Source: Allium sativum
Taxonomy: Eukaryota; Streptophyta; Magnoliopsida; Asparagales; Amaryllidaceae
DNA length: 64,000 nucleotides
Direction of reading: 5' to 3'
Assembly (NCBI GenBank): GCA_030737875.1
Contig: CM060919.1
Location: 808,463,160-808,527,159 of the forward strand
How positions within the stretch are numbered: position 1 is the stretch's first letter; each line of letters starts with the position of its first letter. This document shows, piece by piece, positions 1 to 11,683 of this stretch. The notes below the pieces were generated by a model that was not told the DNA's origin, did not search any database, and saw only the letters and a program-made list of their open reading frames with translations. Both the position numbers and the translations under genes were made by a program.

Positions 1-489
1 TTCAGAGTATTCAAGGGGTGAACCCATTCCGTGACATACAGCGGGGTCCCATGAATTACCCTATTTTAAAGTAAAATTTTAATAACTGTTTTAGTTCTCA
101 CACCAGTCCCATGACTGACTCGGAGTTTATTTTTTCCCCCTACACTCTGGGTGTCCATATTTTCCACACTGGCAGATTGTAGTTTTGGTTTTCATATATA
201 TATATATATATATATTCATAGAATCCTGGATTACAGCTAGAGCTATATACAGAAAGCTTTGTATCCGTGTATTTCTTTCAGTTATGGTAGATGATGTATT
301 TCCGTTGTGCATTGTATTTATACATTTTTATTTCCGTGGCTATGTATTTAAATCTCTGATATTTTTCGCTGTATATTATTTATTTGAACTCTGACATATT
401 CTTGTACTCTGATGTAAATTATTGTAATAGCAATGAAATGTTTTATTTTTTGTGTTCTGATGCGTCGTGTTCTCAAAACAATCCGGGCT
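1..489 (+). repeat. 3' end fragment of an LTR of the giant-LTR family
   Basis: This stretch aligns, with substitutions, to the reverse complement of the terminal few hundred bases of the LTRs at 11321-17806 and 18858-25325. Shared marks are the CAGTC/GACTG hairpin at 104-117 and a diverged TTTCCGTGGCTATG block near 328, where the younger LTRs have TTTTCCGCTGCTATG. An AT microsatellite lies at about 196-222. The fragment lacks the last 40 or so bases seen in the young LTRs and runs straight into the start of another LTR at 490. The window edge truncates its left side. No gene is present; short open frames here are chance. Confidence 0.7.
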
Positions 490-3400
490 TGTAACAACCC
501 GGATTTTCAGAACCAATTTAAAATTTTTATTTTAGCAATTTTAATGGATTTTGGTAATTTAAAATGATTTATTTTAAATAATAACGACTAGAAATTTATT
601 TAAATCGAAGTTAGAACGTATAAATTTATTTTAATCATAAAACGAGCCTGAAATGGCTCGGTAGTTTGAAAATTCGATTTTAAATTTCAGTTGAATATAT
701 ACAATTCAATATAAACCAAATTTCAGTAAAACAAGAAATATTTAAATCTGTTTAATTATATCTTTCTAATGAATGTAAGAAACTAAGATTTCACTTTATA
801 AATTAAAAGTTATGTCTAATTTAAAATTAGAAATAGTCGCTACGGAATTTATATATAATTTATATAATATATAGCCCTAAAAAATAGTCATTTTGCAAAC
901 AACCTCCGTTTTTGACAAAACCACTTTTGTTGGATCCGGAATGTCAAATTATTGTTATATTCCAATTTTAATATTTTTTGGAATTGATAAGTGAGCATGA
1001 TGAATTTAAACACGTTTGGTAATTTCAGTTTGAATTTAATCGACTGCAAAAAGACCAATTTTCAAACGGTCTCCAGATTCGACAAAATTAGTTTTATTAG
1101 GACTGTATCGTCAAAACATAGTTAGATTTATTTTTTTGGAATTTTTGGAGTTAGTATGTGGCCCCGGTAAATTAAAATGTACGTTGAAATCAATTTTGAA
1201 TGTTATATTAATTTATATTTCATATTAAAGAAAAACCGATCGAAACGGTCGAATTGGCTTACGGGACATATTCCATTTTATTCGGAATGAGGGTAATTAG
1301 CTAGGGGTGATAGTTGTTTGGTTTGAATTGGAGCTCAAATGTAAAAGTTGCATTTTATGGAAAAGATTATAAATCTAAATGCTAACGCTAAATCTCATTT
1401 AGAAAAGAAAAAAGGGGGAACCCGTCGTCCCTCCCCAAATCGTCGTTCCCCCCAAATCGCCGCCCCCTTCCAGGCGCCGTAGCCCACCGCCGACCTCCCT
1501 CCGCCTCCACCACCTTAGGCGCTACCCCTCCTCCCCTCTCTCTCCTCTCTCCTCTCTCTCCCTCTAATTCATAACCCCGCACCCAAATCTGCACCCCACA
1601 ACCACCTTGGGCCCTGCCTCCGACCGCCGCTGGCCACTAGTGCCACCCCGGCCACCCAGCCGCCTGCCGCCGCCCCCTCAGCCACTAACCCTGACCATGG
1701 ACCCTGCAAACTATAAAAATCCAATTTTTACTATTTTAAATGTCTGCAAATAATACTCTGACCTTCCGGAGCCAATAACTGTCCAACCGAGGGCTTCTGG
1801 CCAAAACCCCACAGTATCAAAATCGAAGAGCATGATTTTCTCTTTGATTTGAGTATATGGAAGCCATATTTTGGATTGCATAGTTGTTTAGAAAACGCGT
1901 CTAAAGTCTGCTATCCAAATACTGCCATTTTACAAATTCTGGCGAAATGGGGCAATTTCGAAAGAAAGGCCACTAAGCGAAAGTTGTCCGGAATGACGCC
2001 TTTAAGCTAGAAAAAAAAACCGTGTGAAGATTGGAGCTCGTTCGTAAATTCTGGAATCAAAACAGAAATTCAGAGCATTAGAAAATGACGGAGTATTGGA
2101 TCCTAATGTGAGAACTCCTTCTCACTCAAAGTATTTTACAGTTAAATATATCCTTGGCTGTAGACGGGGCTTAGTAGCTCCTGACATTATTTATTGTACA
2201 AACCATGATTGTTTGTTTGGATTGAATTGTGGTGTAATTGGCTGTATTGTGTTGAATGGATTGTATTATGGTTTGGTTGATTATTGTGTGTGGCGCGAGC
2301 CAGTATCAGGAGAGGGGTAATGTTAGGCATTACTCCGGTTCTAATATCGCACCGTTATAATGCCGAAATTTTCTGAAGTAAATATTGTTCATTAAAAATA
2401 TAATTTTTTAATGTGCATATGAACTGTATAAAATATTCATGTGTTGAACAAAATGTTTGAATAATAAAAATATAATTTTTATTGAATGTATGAACTATAT
2501 AAAATAGTCAAGTGTTGAAATAAATATTTTATCGTTAAAAATATAGTTTCTAACGTATATATGAACGACATAAAATTCTCCTGAAATGAAAATAAATATT
2601 CATTTATAAATCGGAAGATTTGTTTATGTACACCAATTTAACTGACATTGATTGGCACGATGAATTTTACACATCGCCCAACTGCACAAATAATATTCAG
2701 TATTTGTTGGTTGAAACCCCACACGGGTATTGAGATGATATTTGACATACACTAATCCCAATTGTTTAGTTGTATGTCAATTGATTGGTTGACATATTGT
2801 TGTAAGCGTTAATTATTTATATTTAATGCTTATGCAGTTGTGTAATGCACTCTGGATGATGGTTGACTGTGTATCATTATTATTGGGTACATATGTTGTA
2901 TGAAATCCATATAAATAACATTATATGGTAATTGATTGTGTCTGACTTCAATTTAGGAATAACGAATATTTTAAAATAACAAATATTTTAAATTAATATT
3001 TAGTAAGGGATTAAAATGTGAATTTGATGTCCGATTTTAGATGGACATAAAAATGTTAGAGTATATGAAGCCGTGTTAATAAGTTATGCGCCATTTTAAC
3101 GCGAACGATATTTATATCGATTTTATTCATTTTTATAATGAATGTCGAAAAAGGAAATGATTTCAAAATCTGAAATTTTGAAAATATTATCATTTAAATA
3201 TTATAATGATGAGGAGTATTCAGTTTTGATTTAAAATTGAAATGAAAGTGGGAATAGTTTTTAAAATGAATTTATAAAATACGTTTTGAACGAAATATAT
3301 ATATATAATAATGGTTTGAATAGAACGCGTCACGCTGCGACCGGTCACGAATTTCGACCATTGACTTGGAATTGATGTAACGGGAGATACGACCGTCGAA

Positions 3401-4175
3401 TTCTCCAAAAACCGGAAATGTTGGGATCGTATCGAAAAGAGATTTCCAATAAACATAAGAGATTAAAATTTGAATGGTTGGATTTTAAAATTTGTCCAAA
3501 TCAATTTCAGAAAAGGTCACTATGGATGTAGTTCGGTCGCCGTTATTGGAAACCGACTGTACGAACCTTAATAAAACTATAAAAAATATGGAAATTTTTT
3601 GTAAAATCATAATAAATGATTTGTATAGATTTAGGATGAAAAATTCCAGTTTTTAAAAGATAAAAATATATTTTCATCGAAATGAACTAGTTAGTAACTA
3701 GAGTAAAAATCCAATTATTTTTAGAAATAATAAATTTGATTTGAAATGGTTTTGCCAGAAATTTCCAATGTATGAATTGGAATGGAATGGAAATAATCTT
3801 CAGAATATTTCTATATTAGATTCCATGATTATATGGATATGGTTATAGGAATTTGGTTGATACAGATATCGTTATTCCTAATACGATATCCGTTGGTTTC
3901 AGAATTTGATATTGAATATAAGCCGATATAATTTCTATTTAGAGCCTTGTATTTAATATCAAATTGGATTTTGGGTTTGTCGTTAATGATGTCTTTATTA
4001 ACACTGTTCTTAAACCCCGTGTGAAAAGAATAAATCTTTTAATTAAGATTACTAGAGTTTCCAGTTATAGTTAGTAATTGGAATAAAATGAAATGTTCTT
4101 CTGTTTGTGTTATGATGCGTCGTGTTCTCAGCTCAATCCGCTGTTTTCCGTCTCTTCGGAGATAGGGGGATTTCA
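490..4175 (+). repeat. 5' LTR of old giant-LTR-family copy
   Basis: The left end is TGTAACAACCCGG at 490. The right end is placed near 4175 (uncertain by about 10 bp), just before the PBS. Homology to the 6.5-kb LTRs is clear at 500-720, 1080-1260, 2320-2800, 3040-3110 and 3930-4050 in reverse-complement comparison. Positions 1388-1720 are a C-rich, purine-poor segment that corresponds to the C-rich putative leader of the young LTRs. The rest is AT-rich and non-coding. Confidence 0.75.
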
Positions 4176-4188
4176 TACCGTTATATTT

Positions 4189-4200
4189 TGGTATCAGAGC
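4189..4200 (+). other. Primer-binding site, initiator tRNA-Met type
   Basis: TGGTATCAGAGC is complementary to the 3' end of plant initiator tRNA-Met, the usual primer of chromoviruses and many other plant LTR elements. It lies about 13 bp after the LTR end, farther than in the young elements here (2 bp), so the LTR boundary may have drifted. Confidence 0.9.
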
Positions 4201-4855
4201 TTTGGTTTACAGTGCTCGAGAGCAAGACACATTAGAACTAAAAGAAAAAATTCATCAGAGATTGGATTAGTAATATCCAATAAGAATGACTCATTAGAGA
4301 TAGGATCAGTAGTATCCTAGAATGAGTTTCAAAGAGTGTTGTTTTTAAAATAAAAATGAAAATGAATTTAATTTAGAAAATTTTATCTTATTATACGTAT
4401 TTGAGTGTTTTATTTTATATTTACTTTGGACAATCGAGTATATGAAGATTTTGAATATACGCGTAATTAACGTGTATTCGAATTATCAAATATACTAGAT
4501 AGATATAGAATCACACTCTAGTTACCCAGAGATGATTTTGATGATTGATGCATCATCATCAGAACTTATGCTCGAGTTTCGAAAGTGGGATATCTATATA
4601 TTTCCAATTGACTGGTGTGAGAACCAAAACTTAGATAGGATTTATTGTTGTGATTTGGTACTAAATTTTTTTGGATATTTGAGTATATATATTAAAGATA
4701 TACGATTGAAAAGTTAATCAACTAATTGATTGCCGGTTGTGATGGATGATTATTAATTCCACTAATAAAACCAACATGACAAGGAAAGGTAAATTTAGCC
4801 AAATCGAATCAAATATTGAACTGAATTGAAAATTGTTTGGAATTGCATATATGTA
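4201..4855 (+). other. Non-coding internal domain of old giant-LTR-family copy
   Basis: About 655 bp with no credible reading frame. It aligns to the reverse complement of the internal region 17807-18857 of the young element, including two imperfect inverted-repeat blocks at 4256-4320 (pattern GGAT, 7 nt, ATCC). Retention of this non-coding domain in two diverged copies suggests a cis function such as packaging or dimerisation. That is inference. Confidence 0.65.
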
Positions 4856-5202
4856 TGTGACGGCCCGCCCCGCACCAGCCGGCATTTCTTCTGAAAGTGC
4901 GCTGTACACATGCCCGACTAGCATGGAACGGTCGCCAAAGAAAGGAAAGAAGAGAATGAACTAATCGAAAACCTGTAGAATGTCTCACAGCGCATGGGAT
5001 AAAATACTATAAGAACATACTTGACATAAAACAGGCGAGACAATGCATAAGCTGAAAACTAAACATCATAGCAGCGGAAAATCCAGATACAACTTATGTT
5101 CCACATCATTATTATTACAACTTTAAAACTGTCTCTAAAATAAAAGAAAGGAAGGGTACACTACTAATGCCCAAAGTAGTGACCAGCAGCGACATAGGGA
5201 GA

Positions 5203-5245
<43 letters not shown>

Positions 5246-7372
5246 TATCATAGGTGGAAGCCTCTTGCTCGTCTCCGGTACGGCTACTCATGCATCACCA
5301 GATAACCTGTCTCTAGTCTGCTCGTGAGAGCACCCAGAGTAATAAGAAGAGACATAGAACTCTGGGTCAGACAAAAAGTCTGTTGTGAGCGATAAGCAGC
5401 TAAACAGAACAATAACAGATATACTAAACCATACCTGAACCTGGACCTGCAACCAAAGAGTTAGCACTACATACCGTACAATACTCTAAGGTGCCACTAA
5501 ACAGACGGTGTAAAGATAACGGGGGTAGGGGTGTACATGTCATAATGATGGCAAACAATCAACCATAGCAACCATCCTCACATCTCTCACTCAGTGCGTA
5601 AAGCATACGATGTCCACCACTGTCAATCACTAGACCCATCGAAGTAGTGACAGAGTTCGACTTGTACAACTACTGCTACTACCAAGCTTACCCCATGGAG
5701 TCATGACCAAATCTTTACAAATGACCCCACTTCATTGGTTTATAGTTCTTTAGTCGTACCTAGGCCACTGTGGCCCTGAATCCGTTCACATACTCCCTAC
5801 ACATAGTGATCCAAAGTTACAGACATCGATAACCCCTTAGCACACGTCCCGCAGCAAAGCCCAACTCATGAATTCGACTCGTTGGTTCCCAACTGGATCC
5901 TGAGTACAAACTTCCCACTTGGGCTACCTTTGCATCTCCTGTTTTGGTCTTCACCTTCTTCTCTAGATCGGTCTTCATTTCTTCACTTCAATTTGCTTTA
6001 AGTCGTGGTCACCAGCTCCTCGGTTCGGATCGGAGTCCCATATGGGTCGGGTCGTGCTCCTCCAGCTCGTGGCTCATCGTCAAGCCCTACTCGTGATGCA
6101 ACGCCATAGGTTCGGAGTCCACTAAGCGGCTCGGATCGCATACTCCTCCCTAAGCAATCGGATCGGTTCGGAAGTGGTCTCCCTTCGAGGTACAAGAAGC
6201 TCAAGCCCTCCTCTCTGCTCTGGGTCGGATCGAGGAACCTCTGGCAGATCGGTTCGGGAGTGACCACTCGGGTCGGGTCGGGTTCCATCACCACAAGCGG
6301 ATCGGGTCGGAGAAGGTGTTGCGATCGGGTAAGACGATCCGATCCGGTCTGGGTATTTTCCTGCACTTTGTCCAGCAAGCTGTTTACACCATTCGACGGC
6401 GTTTTCGACCAATCTAACACTTCTAGACAATCACAGATCATACCATACAGTCATAGCAACATGTATAATCATCCACAAACAGCAAAACAACAATCATAGC
6501 ATGTTAAATGGATCAAACATACCCAAAACCCCATATTTTCCCTTAAGCATGTTTAAGCAAAACCAATGATATAATTAGCAAAACTTAACCAAATCAAACC
6601 AAATTTCTAACAGAGGTCTAAAACATTATTTTCGAATTTATAAGTATTTTTCCAAAATTTTATCATGTCTAATTTCATTAATCTTCACTAATTACCCTTA
6701 TTTAATCGTAATTAGTGCAAAACTACGCAAATCACTCACCTTGGCCACAAATAAAATACCAAATCTGAAATGAATCTCTATTTGGCGCTATTCCCAATGC
6801 AACACAGTAGCTCTAACCTTGCTTTGGTGCTAATCCTCTTTGATTTGATGTTGCTAAGCCTAATCCTTGATTAGAAAGTGATTGGGAGATGTTTTAGAGG
6901 TTGGAGGCCATTATTAGGGTTCTTAGGAAGTAAATGGCGGTTAGAAAACTGAAATGAAATGAAAACCTAACTCATTTCAACCTCCCCATAACTCTAATCC
7001 CGAAATAGGTTATGGGCCCATTTACTAATCACCTCATTTGGCCCGATTAAGCAGTTTTTCACCTTCTGAAACTTGTTTCAGCCATATCTCCCAAACGGTG
7101 AGTCCGTTTGGCTAATGCGACACTCTATGGAATTGTAAACCATCATCCGGATCCAATGGAAGTGGTTTCAGGTCAAAACTACTTTCCAATCAAAAGTTAT
7201 GGCCAAAACAAGATCAGTAGGGGAAAAATAGTCATTTAAAAATCGGTAAAAATCATGAACATGGGAAATGACCCCAGTAGTCGTCTCCCAAAGTTACATG
7301 ACCATACGGCTTTGCATGTGAAGGAAATAAATATTCTACGATCCTGCGATGCGTAGAATGCGGGTCGTTACA
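4856..7372 (-). repeat. 3' LTR of chromovirus 1
   Basis: 2,517 bp, running from TGTGACGGCCCG to GGGTCGTTACA in plus-strand order. The ends are nearly inverted copies, as usual for LTRs. It carries the cross-family hairpin at 5368-5382, the GCAGCGGAAAA motif at 5070-5081 and an AT microsatellite at 5203-5247. A GC-rich stretch at 6000-6360 is dense in GGATCGG/GGTTCGG repeats, and long open frames on both strands there reflect that composition, not genes. Confidence 0.85.
5368..5382 (-). other. Cross-family LTR hairpin (CAGAC/GTCTG)
   Basis: CAGAC and GTCTG arms flank five A residues, preceded by GGGT and followed by a GAG. This is the same element as in the other LTR families of the window, with the A:T pair flipped relative to CAGTC/GACTG copies. 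Confidence 0.6.
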
Positions 7373-7385
7373 CTCTCCCCCCTTA
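7373..7385 (-). other. Polypurine tract of chromovirus 1
   Basis: On the minus strand this reads as an uninterrupted purine run (TTAAGGGGGGAGAG) immediately 5' of the 3' LTR, the expected site for plus-strand DNA priming. Confidence 0.8.
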
Positions 7386-9122
7386 AGAAATTTTGTCCCC
7401 GAAATTCCTTAACCCCAAACATGCAAAGGATCCCGCATGCCTACCAGCCACAAACAACTATCAAACATGCAAAACAAACAAAACAAGCCTATCCTAGCAT
7501 GCGGAAAACTAAACCGAAACTGAAATCTTACCAGCGAAGAGTTCTGGATATGTCTTCCTAATGCTTTCCTCTGTCTCTGAAGTACAGTCATTCTCATCTT
7601 CGCCCCACTGAACTTTGACTAGATTCACCGCTTTCCTTCGAAGTTGCTTCGTATCGTTCCCAACAATACTCATAGGCTTGCGGTTCCCAATTGCCTCGGG
7701 TTCAACTTCGATATCATCCAACTGGTCAAATGAAATAGTCACATTTGGGTCGTGTACGAACTTCCTTAACTGGGAAACATGAAATACATTATGAACTCCT
7801 GCCATCTTCTCTGGTAATTCAGCTTTGTATGCCAAATTCCCAATTTGCTCAAGAACTAGGAATGGACCAACAAATCTTGGTGCTAACTTGCCTCTCCTGC
7901 CAAATCGTATCACACTCTTCAATGGAGAAATCTTGACAAACACCAAGTCGCCAATGGAGAACTTTAATTCTCTTCTCCTCTTATCAGCATAACTGTTCTG
8001 CCTATCTTGGGCAGCCTTCATTCGCTGTTGAATGATCTTGAACTTGTCTGAAGTTTCTCTTATCACATTTGGTCCAAGCACAAACTTCTCACCAGTTTCT
8101 AACCAACGAGACGGTGAGTTGCATGGTCTTCCGTACAAAGCTTCAAATGGAGCCATACCGATACTGGATTGATAACTATTATTATATGCAAACTCTACTT
8201 GATGCAGATGGTCATCCCATGATCCACCAAAATCCAATACACAGGCTCTCAAGAGGTCTTCTAATATACGATTCACCCTCTCTGTTTGACCATCAGTTTG
8301 AGGATGATACGCGGTACTGAGATGTAATTCTGATCCTAACGTCTCTTGTAAGCTTTTCCAAAATCCACTAGTGAACAACGGATCTCAGTCACTTACAATG
8401 CCTTTGGGTATTTCATGAAATCTCACTACCCACTTTACATATAGTTCAGCTAACCTAGCTGCTGTCCTGTCTGACTTGACGGGTATAAACCTTGCACTCT
8501 TAGTCAATCGGTCCATAATCACCCAAATGCTATCATGGCTCGACCTAGTTCTTGGTAACCCATCAATAAAATCCATTGAGACTTGTTACCATTTCCATTC
8601 TGGAATTTCTAATGGTTGTAACAACCCACTAGGCTTCTTTTGATCAGCTTTAACTAGCTAGCAATTCATGCATTTGGATATAAACTTCCCAATGTCTCTT
8701 TTCATCCCTTCCCAGTAGTAGGTCTGCTTCATGTCTCGATACATCTTGTTACCACCAGGGTATATAGTCAGTTTTAAGTGATGACATTCTCTAAGCACTT
8801 CATCTCTCAATCCATTGACATTGGGTACAACAAGTCTTCCATTCTTCCTAAGCCATCCATCTCGATCAAGCCCATACTTGTTCAACCCTTCGTTGATCCC
8901 CATCTCTAACTTTGAGATGATTTCCAATAGGTTAGGATCGTCCTTCTGACTGGAACCAATCCGCTCAATCAAAGTGGGTCTGATCATTAAACTTGCTAAC
9001 ATTTCTGGATCCAACTCGCACTTTGGTCTGAAATCATACCTAGTGATGTACTCCAGTTGCTTCCATTCAGGAAACATAGCCCCTAAACTGGCATGTCTTC
9101 TACTCAATCCATCAGCCACCGC
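7386..9122 (-). pseudogene. Chromovirus 1 integrase and chromodomain
   Basis: Integrase inserts the cDNA; the chromodomain steers it to chromatin marks. On the minus strand the frame is continuous but broken by nonsense codons. The N-terminal zinc-binding region (about 8660-8800) keeps one His and both Cys, but the second His of the HHCC motif reads Tyr (TIYPGG). The catalytic core shows MDFIDGLP (first Asp), then SD-stop-DP and TDGQTERVN (Glu). Stops lie at 8385-8387 (TGA for the conserved Arg of SDRDP), 8658-8660 (TAG, expected Gln) and about 8587. The C-terminal 289-codon part (7509-8378) has the GPF module and a chromodomain remnant ending near YPELF. It is certainly non-functional. Confidence 0.9.
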
Positions 9123-9930
9123 ATTGCCCTTTCCTGGTGTATATGCGATGTCGAAATCATAGGAAGCTAAGAATTATAACCATCTTTGCTGTCGGAGATT
9201 TACATCCTTCTGAGAGAAGAGATACTTTAACGATTTATGATCGGTAAAAAACTCGAATCTTTCTCCCAAGAGATAATGTCTCCACATCTTCAGTGTAAAC
9301 ACGATCGCTGCTAATTCCAAATCATAGGTAGGGTATCTTTTGTCATGCGGTTTCAGTTGCCGGCTTGCATAAGCTACAACCCTACCTCCTTGCATCAATA
9401 CAGCACCTAGTCCGGTACCACATGCATCCGTATATATCGTCATCTCTTCATTCCCCTTAGGAATGACTAATATTGGTGCACATGTCAACTTTTCCTTTAG
9501 ACTCTTGAATGCATTCTCGCACTCTTCGTCCCAGATGAAAGCTTGATTCTTCTTGGTCAACTGAGTCAATGGTGCTGCTATCTTGGAAAAGTCTTGGATA
9601 AACTAACGATAATATCCAGCTAACCCCAAGAAACTTCTTATATCTGTCGCATTCTTGGGCGTAGAACAATCTTGTACCGTGGCCACCTTCGCAGGGTCCA
9701 CGGCGATACCATTTTCTAAAACAACATGGCCCAAGAATCTCACTTCCCTCCTCCAGAAGTGACACTTAGAAAACTTTGCTTTCAATTGGTGTTTCCTCAA
9801 CACCTCTATCACTATTCTTAAATGTTCCTTGTGTTCTTCCTCTATCCTTGAATAAACAAGTATATCGTCCACGAACAAAAGGACAAACTTATTCAACTGA
9901 TCTCTGAATACTCTATTTAACGCCAAACCA
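9120..9930 (-). pseudogene. Chromovirus 1 reverse transcriptase (3' half) and RNase H
   Basis: On the minus strand the sequence resumes in the middle of RT ([11 protein letters not shown]) and has the catalytic FVDD box, the connection motif [11 protein letters not shown], then RNase H with TDAC, DLELAA and TDHKSL holding the three expected acidic residues. In-frame stops lie at 9603-9605 (TAG) and 9174-9176 (TAA). No frameshift was seen between them. The RT fingers and everything upstream are absent: homology stops at about 9930, where Tat leader sequence begins. Confidence 0.88.
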
Positions 9931-10160
9931 CTATAATTGTGTGTTTTCTTTGTTTTAGTTTCATTTCATTAGTATCTTTACTAGTTTGGGTGTCAGAGCC
10001 AATTTTAGACTAACATTTGGTGCTTTCACTGAGAAATCTTCGAATTCTCAGCTTTTTGGGATTATCATTCTACTATTTGGACCCTCAAGTTCAAAGATGT
10101 TAATCCTCTGTTTATGACATCTTTAAGTACTTGTTGACTAACTGTTAAAAAATCGAATAT
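9931..10160 (+). other. Tat LTR tail, putative PBS and leader
   Basis: After the chromovirus junction comes about 87 bp that may be the tail of the Tat 5' LTR, ending in TAACA near 10016. It is followed by TGGTGCTTTCACTGAGA (10018-10034), placed and shaped like a primer-binding site, though the matching tRNA cannot be named from sequence alone. The leader then runs to the gag ATG at 10161. The rest of the 5' LTR is missing, so the junction near 9930 is a rearrangement, not a clean insertion. Confidence 0.5.
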
Positions 10161-11320
10161 TATGGCCAAGACAAAAGGAAAAGAAGTTCAAGGCGCTAGG
10201 GGAAACGATGCTAGAGAAGATCAACAAGCCATCGTGCTAACGAGGTCACGTGCTCAAGACTCTGGAGCAGGCCGGTCCGGAAGGTCCGAACCGGATGGAA
10301 GACCCCGATCTGTGTCGGTCCAATGAAGTTGAGGGCACTCATTCTCCCCATCCGAACCGCTCTGGGCTGGCCACTGCACTTCGATCCGATCCGAACCAGA
10401 ATGAAGCTGGAACTTCTACTCGAGCTCCCACCAATGCTCTGATTCCAGCCACGATGACTAATGTTCAGCCTGATCCATCTGCACCCGTCACACTAGGAGA
10501 TTTTTCACGCTTTCTTGACATACTCCAGACTACTAAGGAGGCATTGGAAGCCCAAAGGCGTGACAGCCTTCGCATGCAGGAAAACATGATCACTATGGGT
10601 AGAGAACTCCAAGAGCTCCGGAGGCAGAAGACTCCTTCCCCAACACGCCGCCTTACCATAGATGATTCGTCTTCTTCAAACGAGGGACACCCTCATGAGA
10701 GAAGGCTGCTTGAATGACCTCAGAACCTCGATCAGCTAACTTTTGGATCTTTAGGATCCCGAGAAGATGCCGATCGTGTATTAGGGCCTGATGACCCAAG
10801 CCTGCAACAGCCTATGTTATTACCCATGCGTGGATCCCACGTTCTACCCAGGGATCCTAATATTACCAACCCTATGCAATAGCAGCTTCTCCAACTTCTA
10901 CCTCCTGAGATCGACCGGGAGCGCAGAGAGCAGTGTAGAGCAGCTACCGCTAGAAATAGGAGGTTATCCCCTAATCAGGAACCCAGGGGTAATCCGAACA
11001 TCAGACCTAGAGAACCTGTGCAGACATTAACAAATGCCGATGTACGGGCAATGGTGCGTCAGATTATGTCCGAGAGCCGATGGTACACTAATGAAGATTG
11101 GGGCATTGAGCGAAGTCATACCCCCTTCACAGATGATATATTTGACTTCCAGTTCCCTTGGCGATTCAACTTGCCTCGGATGGATCGATATTCAGGAAGA
11201 ACGGACCCAGGGCAGCATCTGATGAGGTATGCATGGTTCATGAATGCTGCAGCAGCTCCAGATGCTGTAAAATGCAAAGCCTTTCCAATTTATCTTGAAG
11301 ACGTGGAAATAATGTGGTTC
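10161..11320 (+). pseudogene. Tat gag, N-terminal part
   Basis: Gag forms the virus-like particle. The start at 10161 (MAKTKGKEVQG) opens a frame that hits TGA at 10324-10326; the homologous reading then continues in another frame from about 10250, implying a frameshift. That frame has a likely coiled coil (residues near LDILQTTKEALEAQRR), then in-frame stops TGA at 10715-10717 and TAG near 10879, and continues to 11320 with the capsid region (WRFNLPRMDRYSG, DPGQHLMRY). The giant-LTR element interrupts it after the codons for MWF. The same frame resumes at 25328. Confidence 0.8.
11316..11320. repeat. Target-site duplication GGTTC (left)
   Basis: GGTTC immediately precedes the TGTGAAAACC terminus; an identical GGTTC follows the opposite terminus at 25326-25330. 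This proves one insertion event for the whole 14-kb element. Confidence 0.95.
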
Positions 11321-11504
11321 TGTGAAAACCCGTAACTTCCCCGTAAAGGAAAGCGTCGGATAGTTCGAGAACAAACCACAACAGAACGCATACAGAAGAA
11401 CATTTCATTGCTTATTACAACAATGCATCAGATTACAAGAATATACAGAGTATAAAAGAATATTACACAGGAATATCAGAGATTTAAATTACATTTATAT
11501 ACAT

Positions 11505-11516
11505 AGCAGCGGAAAA
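11505..11516 (-). other. Conserved AGCAGCGGAAAA motif in LTR
   Basis: This block, TTTTCCGCTGCT on the transcribed strand, recurs in reduced form in the LTRs of all three chromoviruses (5070-5081, near 27687, 35261, 52452, 60042) and again at 19042-19053. It always lies near the 3' end of the LTR. Confidence 0.6.
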
Positions 11517-11683
11517 TAATACAATACACAACTAGAAGTAGAATACGGATACAAAGCTTTCTGGATATCGTTCCAGCTGTAAACCAGGATCCTGTGAATA
11601 TAAATCTGCAAAACCAAAACTACTAGCTGCCCGTGTCAAAATAAGGGCACCCAGAGTTTAGGTTGAAACAATAAACTCCAGGT

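Larger units (their letters stand above)
490..4855 (+). mobile_element. Old non-autonomous LTR retrotransposon, 5' half (giant-LTR family relative)
   Basis: The element is on the plus strand: LTR (490 to about 4175), tRNA-Met PBS (4189-4200) and a non-coding internal domain up to 4855, where a chromovirus LTR interrupts it. The start TGTAACAACCCGG and a series of internal blocks match the reverse complement of the young element at 11321-25325, but the LTR is about 2.8 kb shorter. It lacks the 27-bp repeat array and most of the part equivalent to 11400-13560. No protein-coding domain is visible. Its 3' LTR is absent from the window, probably lost with the rearrangement that ends near 9930. Confidence 0.75.
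4856..9930 (-). mobile_element. Chromovirus 1 (Ty3/gypsy), 5'-truncated
   Basis: A minus-strand element with a 3' LTR at 4856-7372, a polypurine tract (PPT) at 7373-7385 and pol running leftwards from about 9930. Only the RT 3' half, RNase H, integrase and chromodomain remain. Gag, protease, the RT 5' half and the 5' LTR are missing, cut at an abrupt junction near 9930 with the Tat element. The chromodomain-like C-terminus places it among the chromoviruses, closest in style to Tekay/Del. It inserted into the old giant-LTR-family copy; the second TSD cannot be found because the other end is lost. Confidence 0.85.

Noticed and set aside
196..222. AT microsatellite as a functional element (also 5203-5247)
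   Set aside because: Simple repeats of the kind expected in old AT-rich LTR DNA; nothing further to support a role.
5998..6441. Overlapping ORFs in the GC-rich part of the chromovirus 1 LTR
   Set aside because: Open on both strands because of GGATCGG/GGTTCGG repetition; not conserved in other LTRs and no domain.
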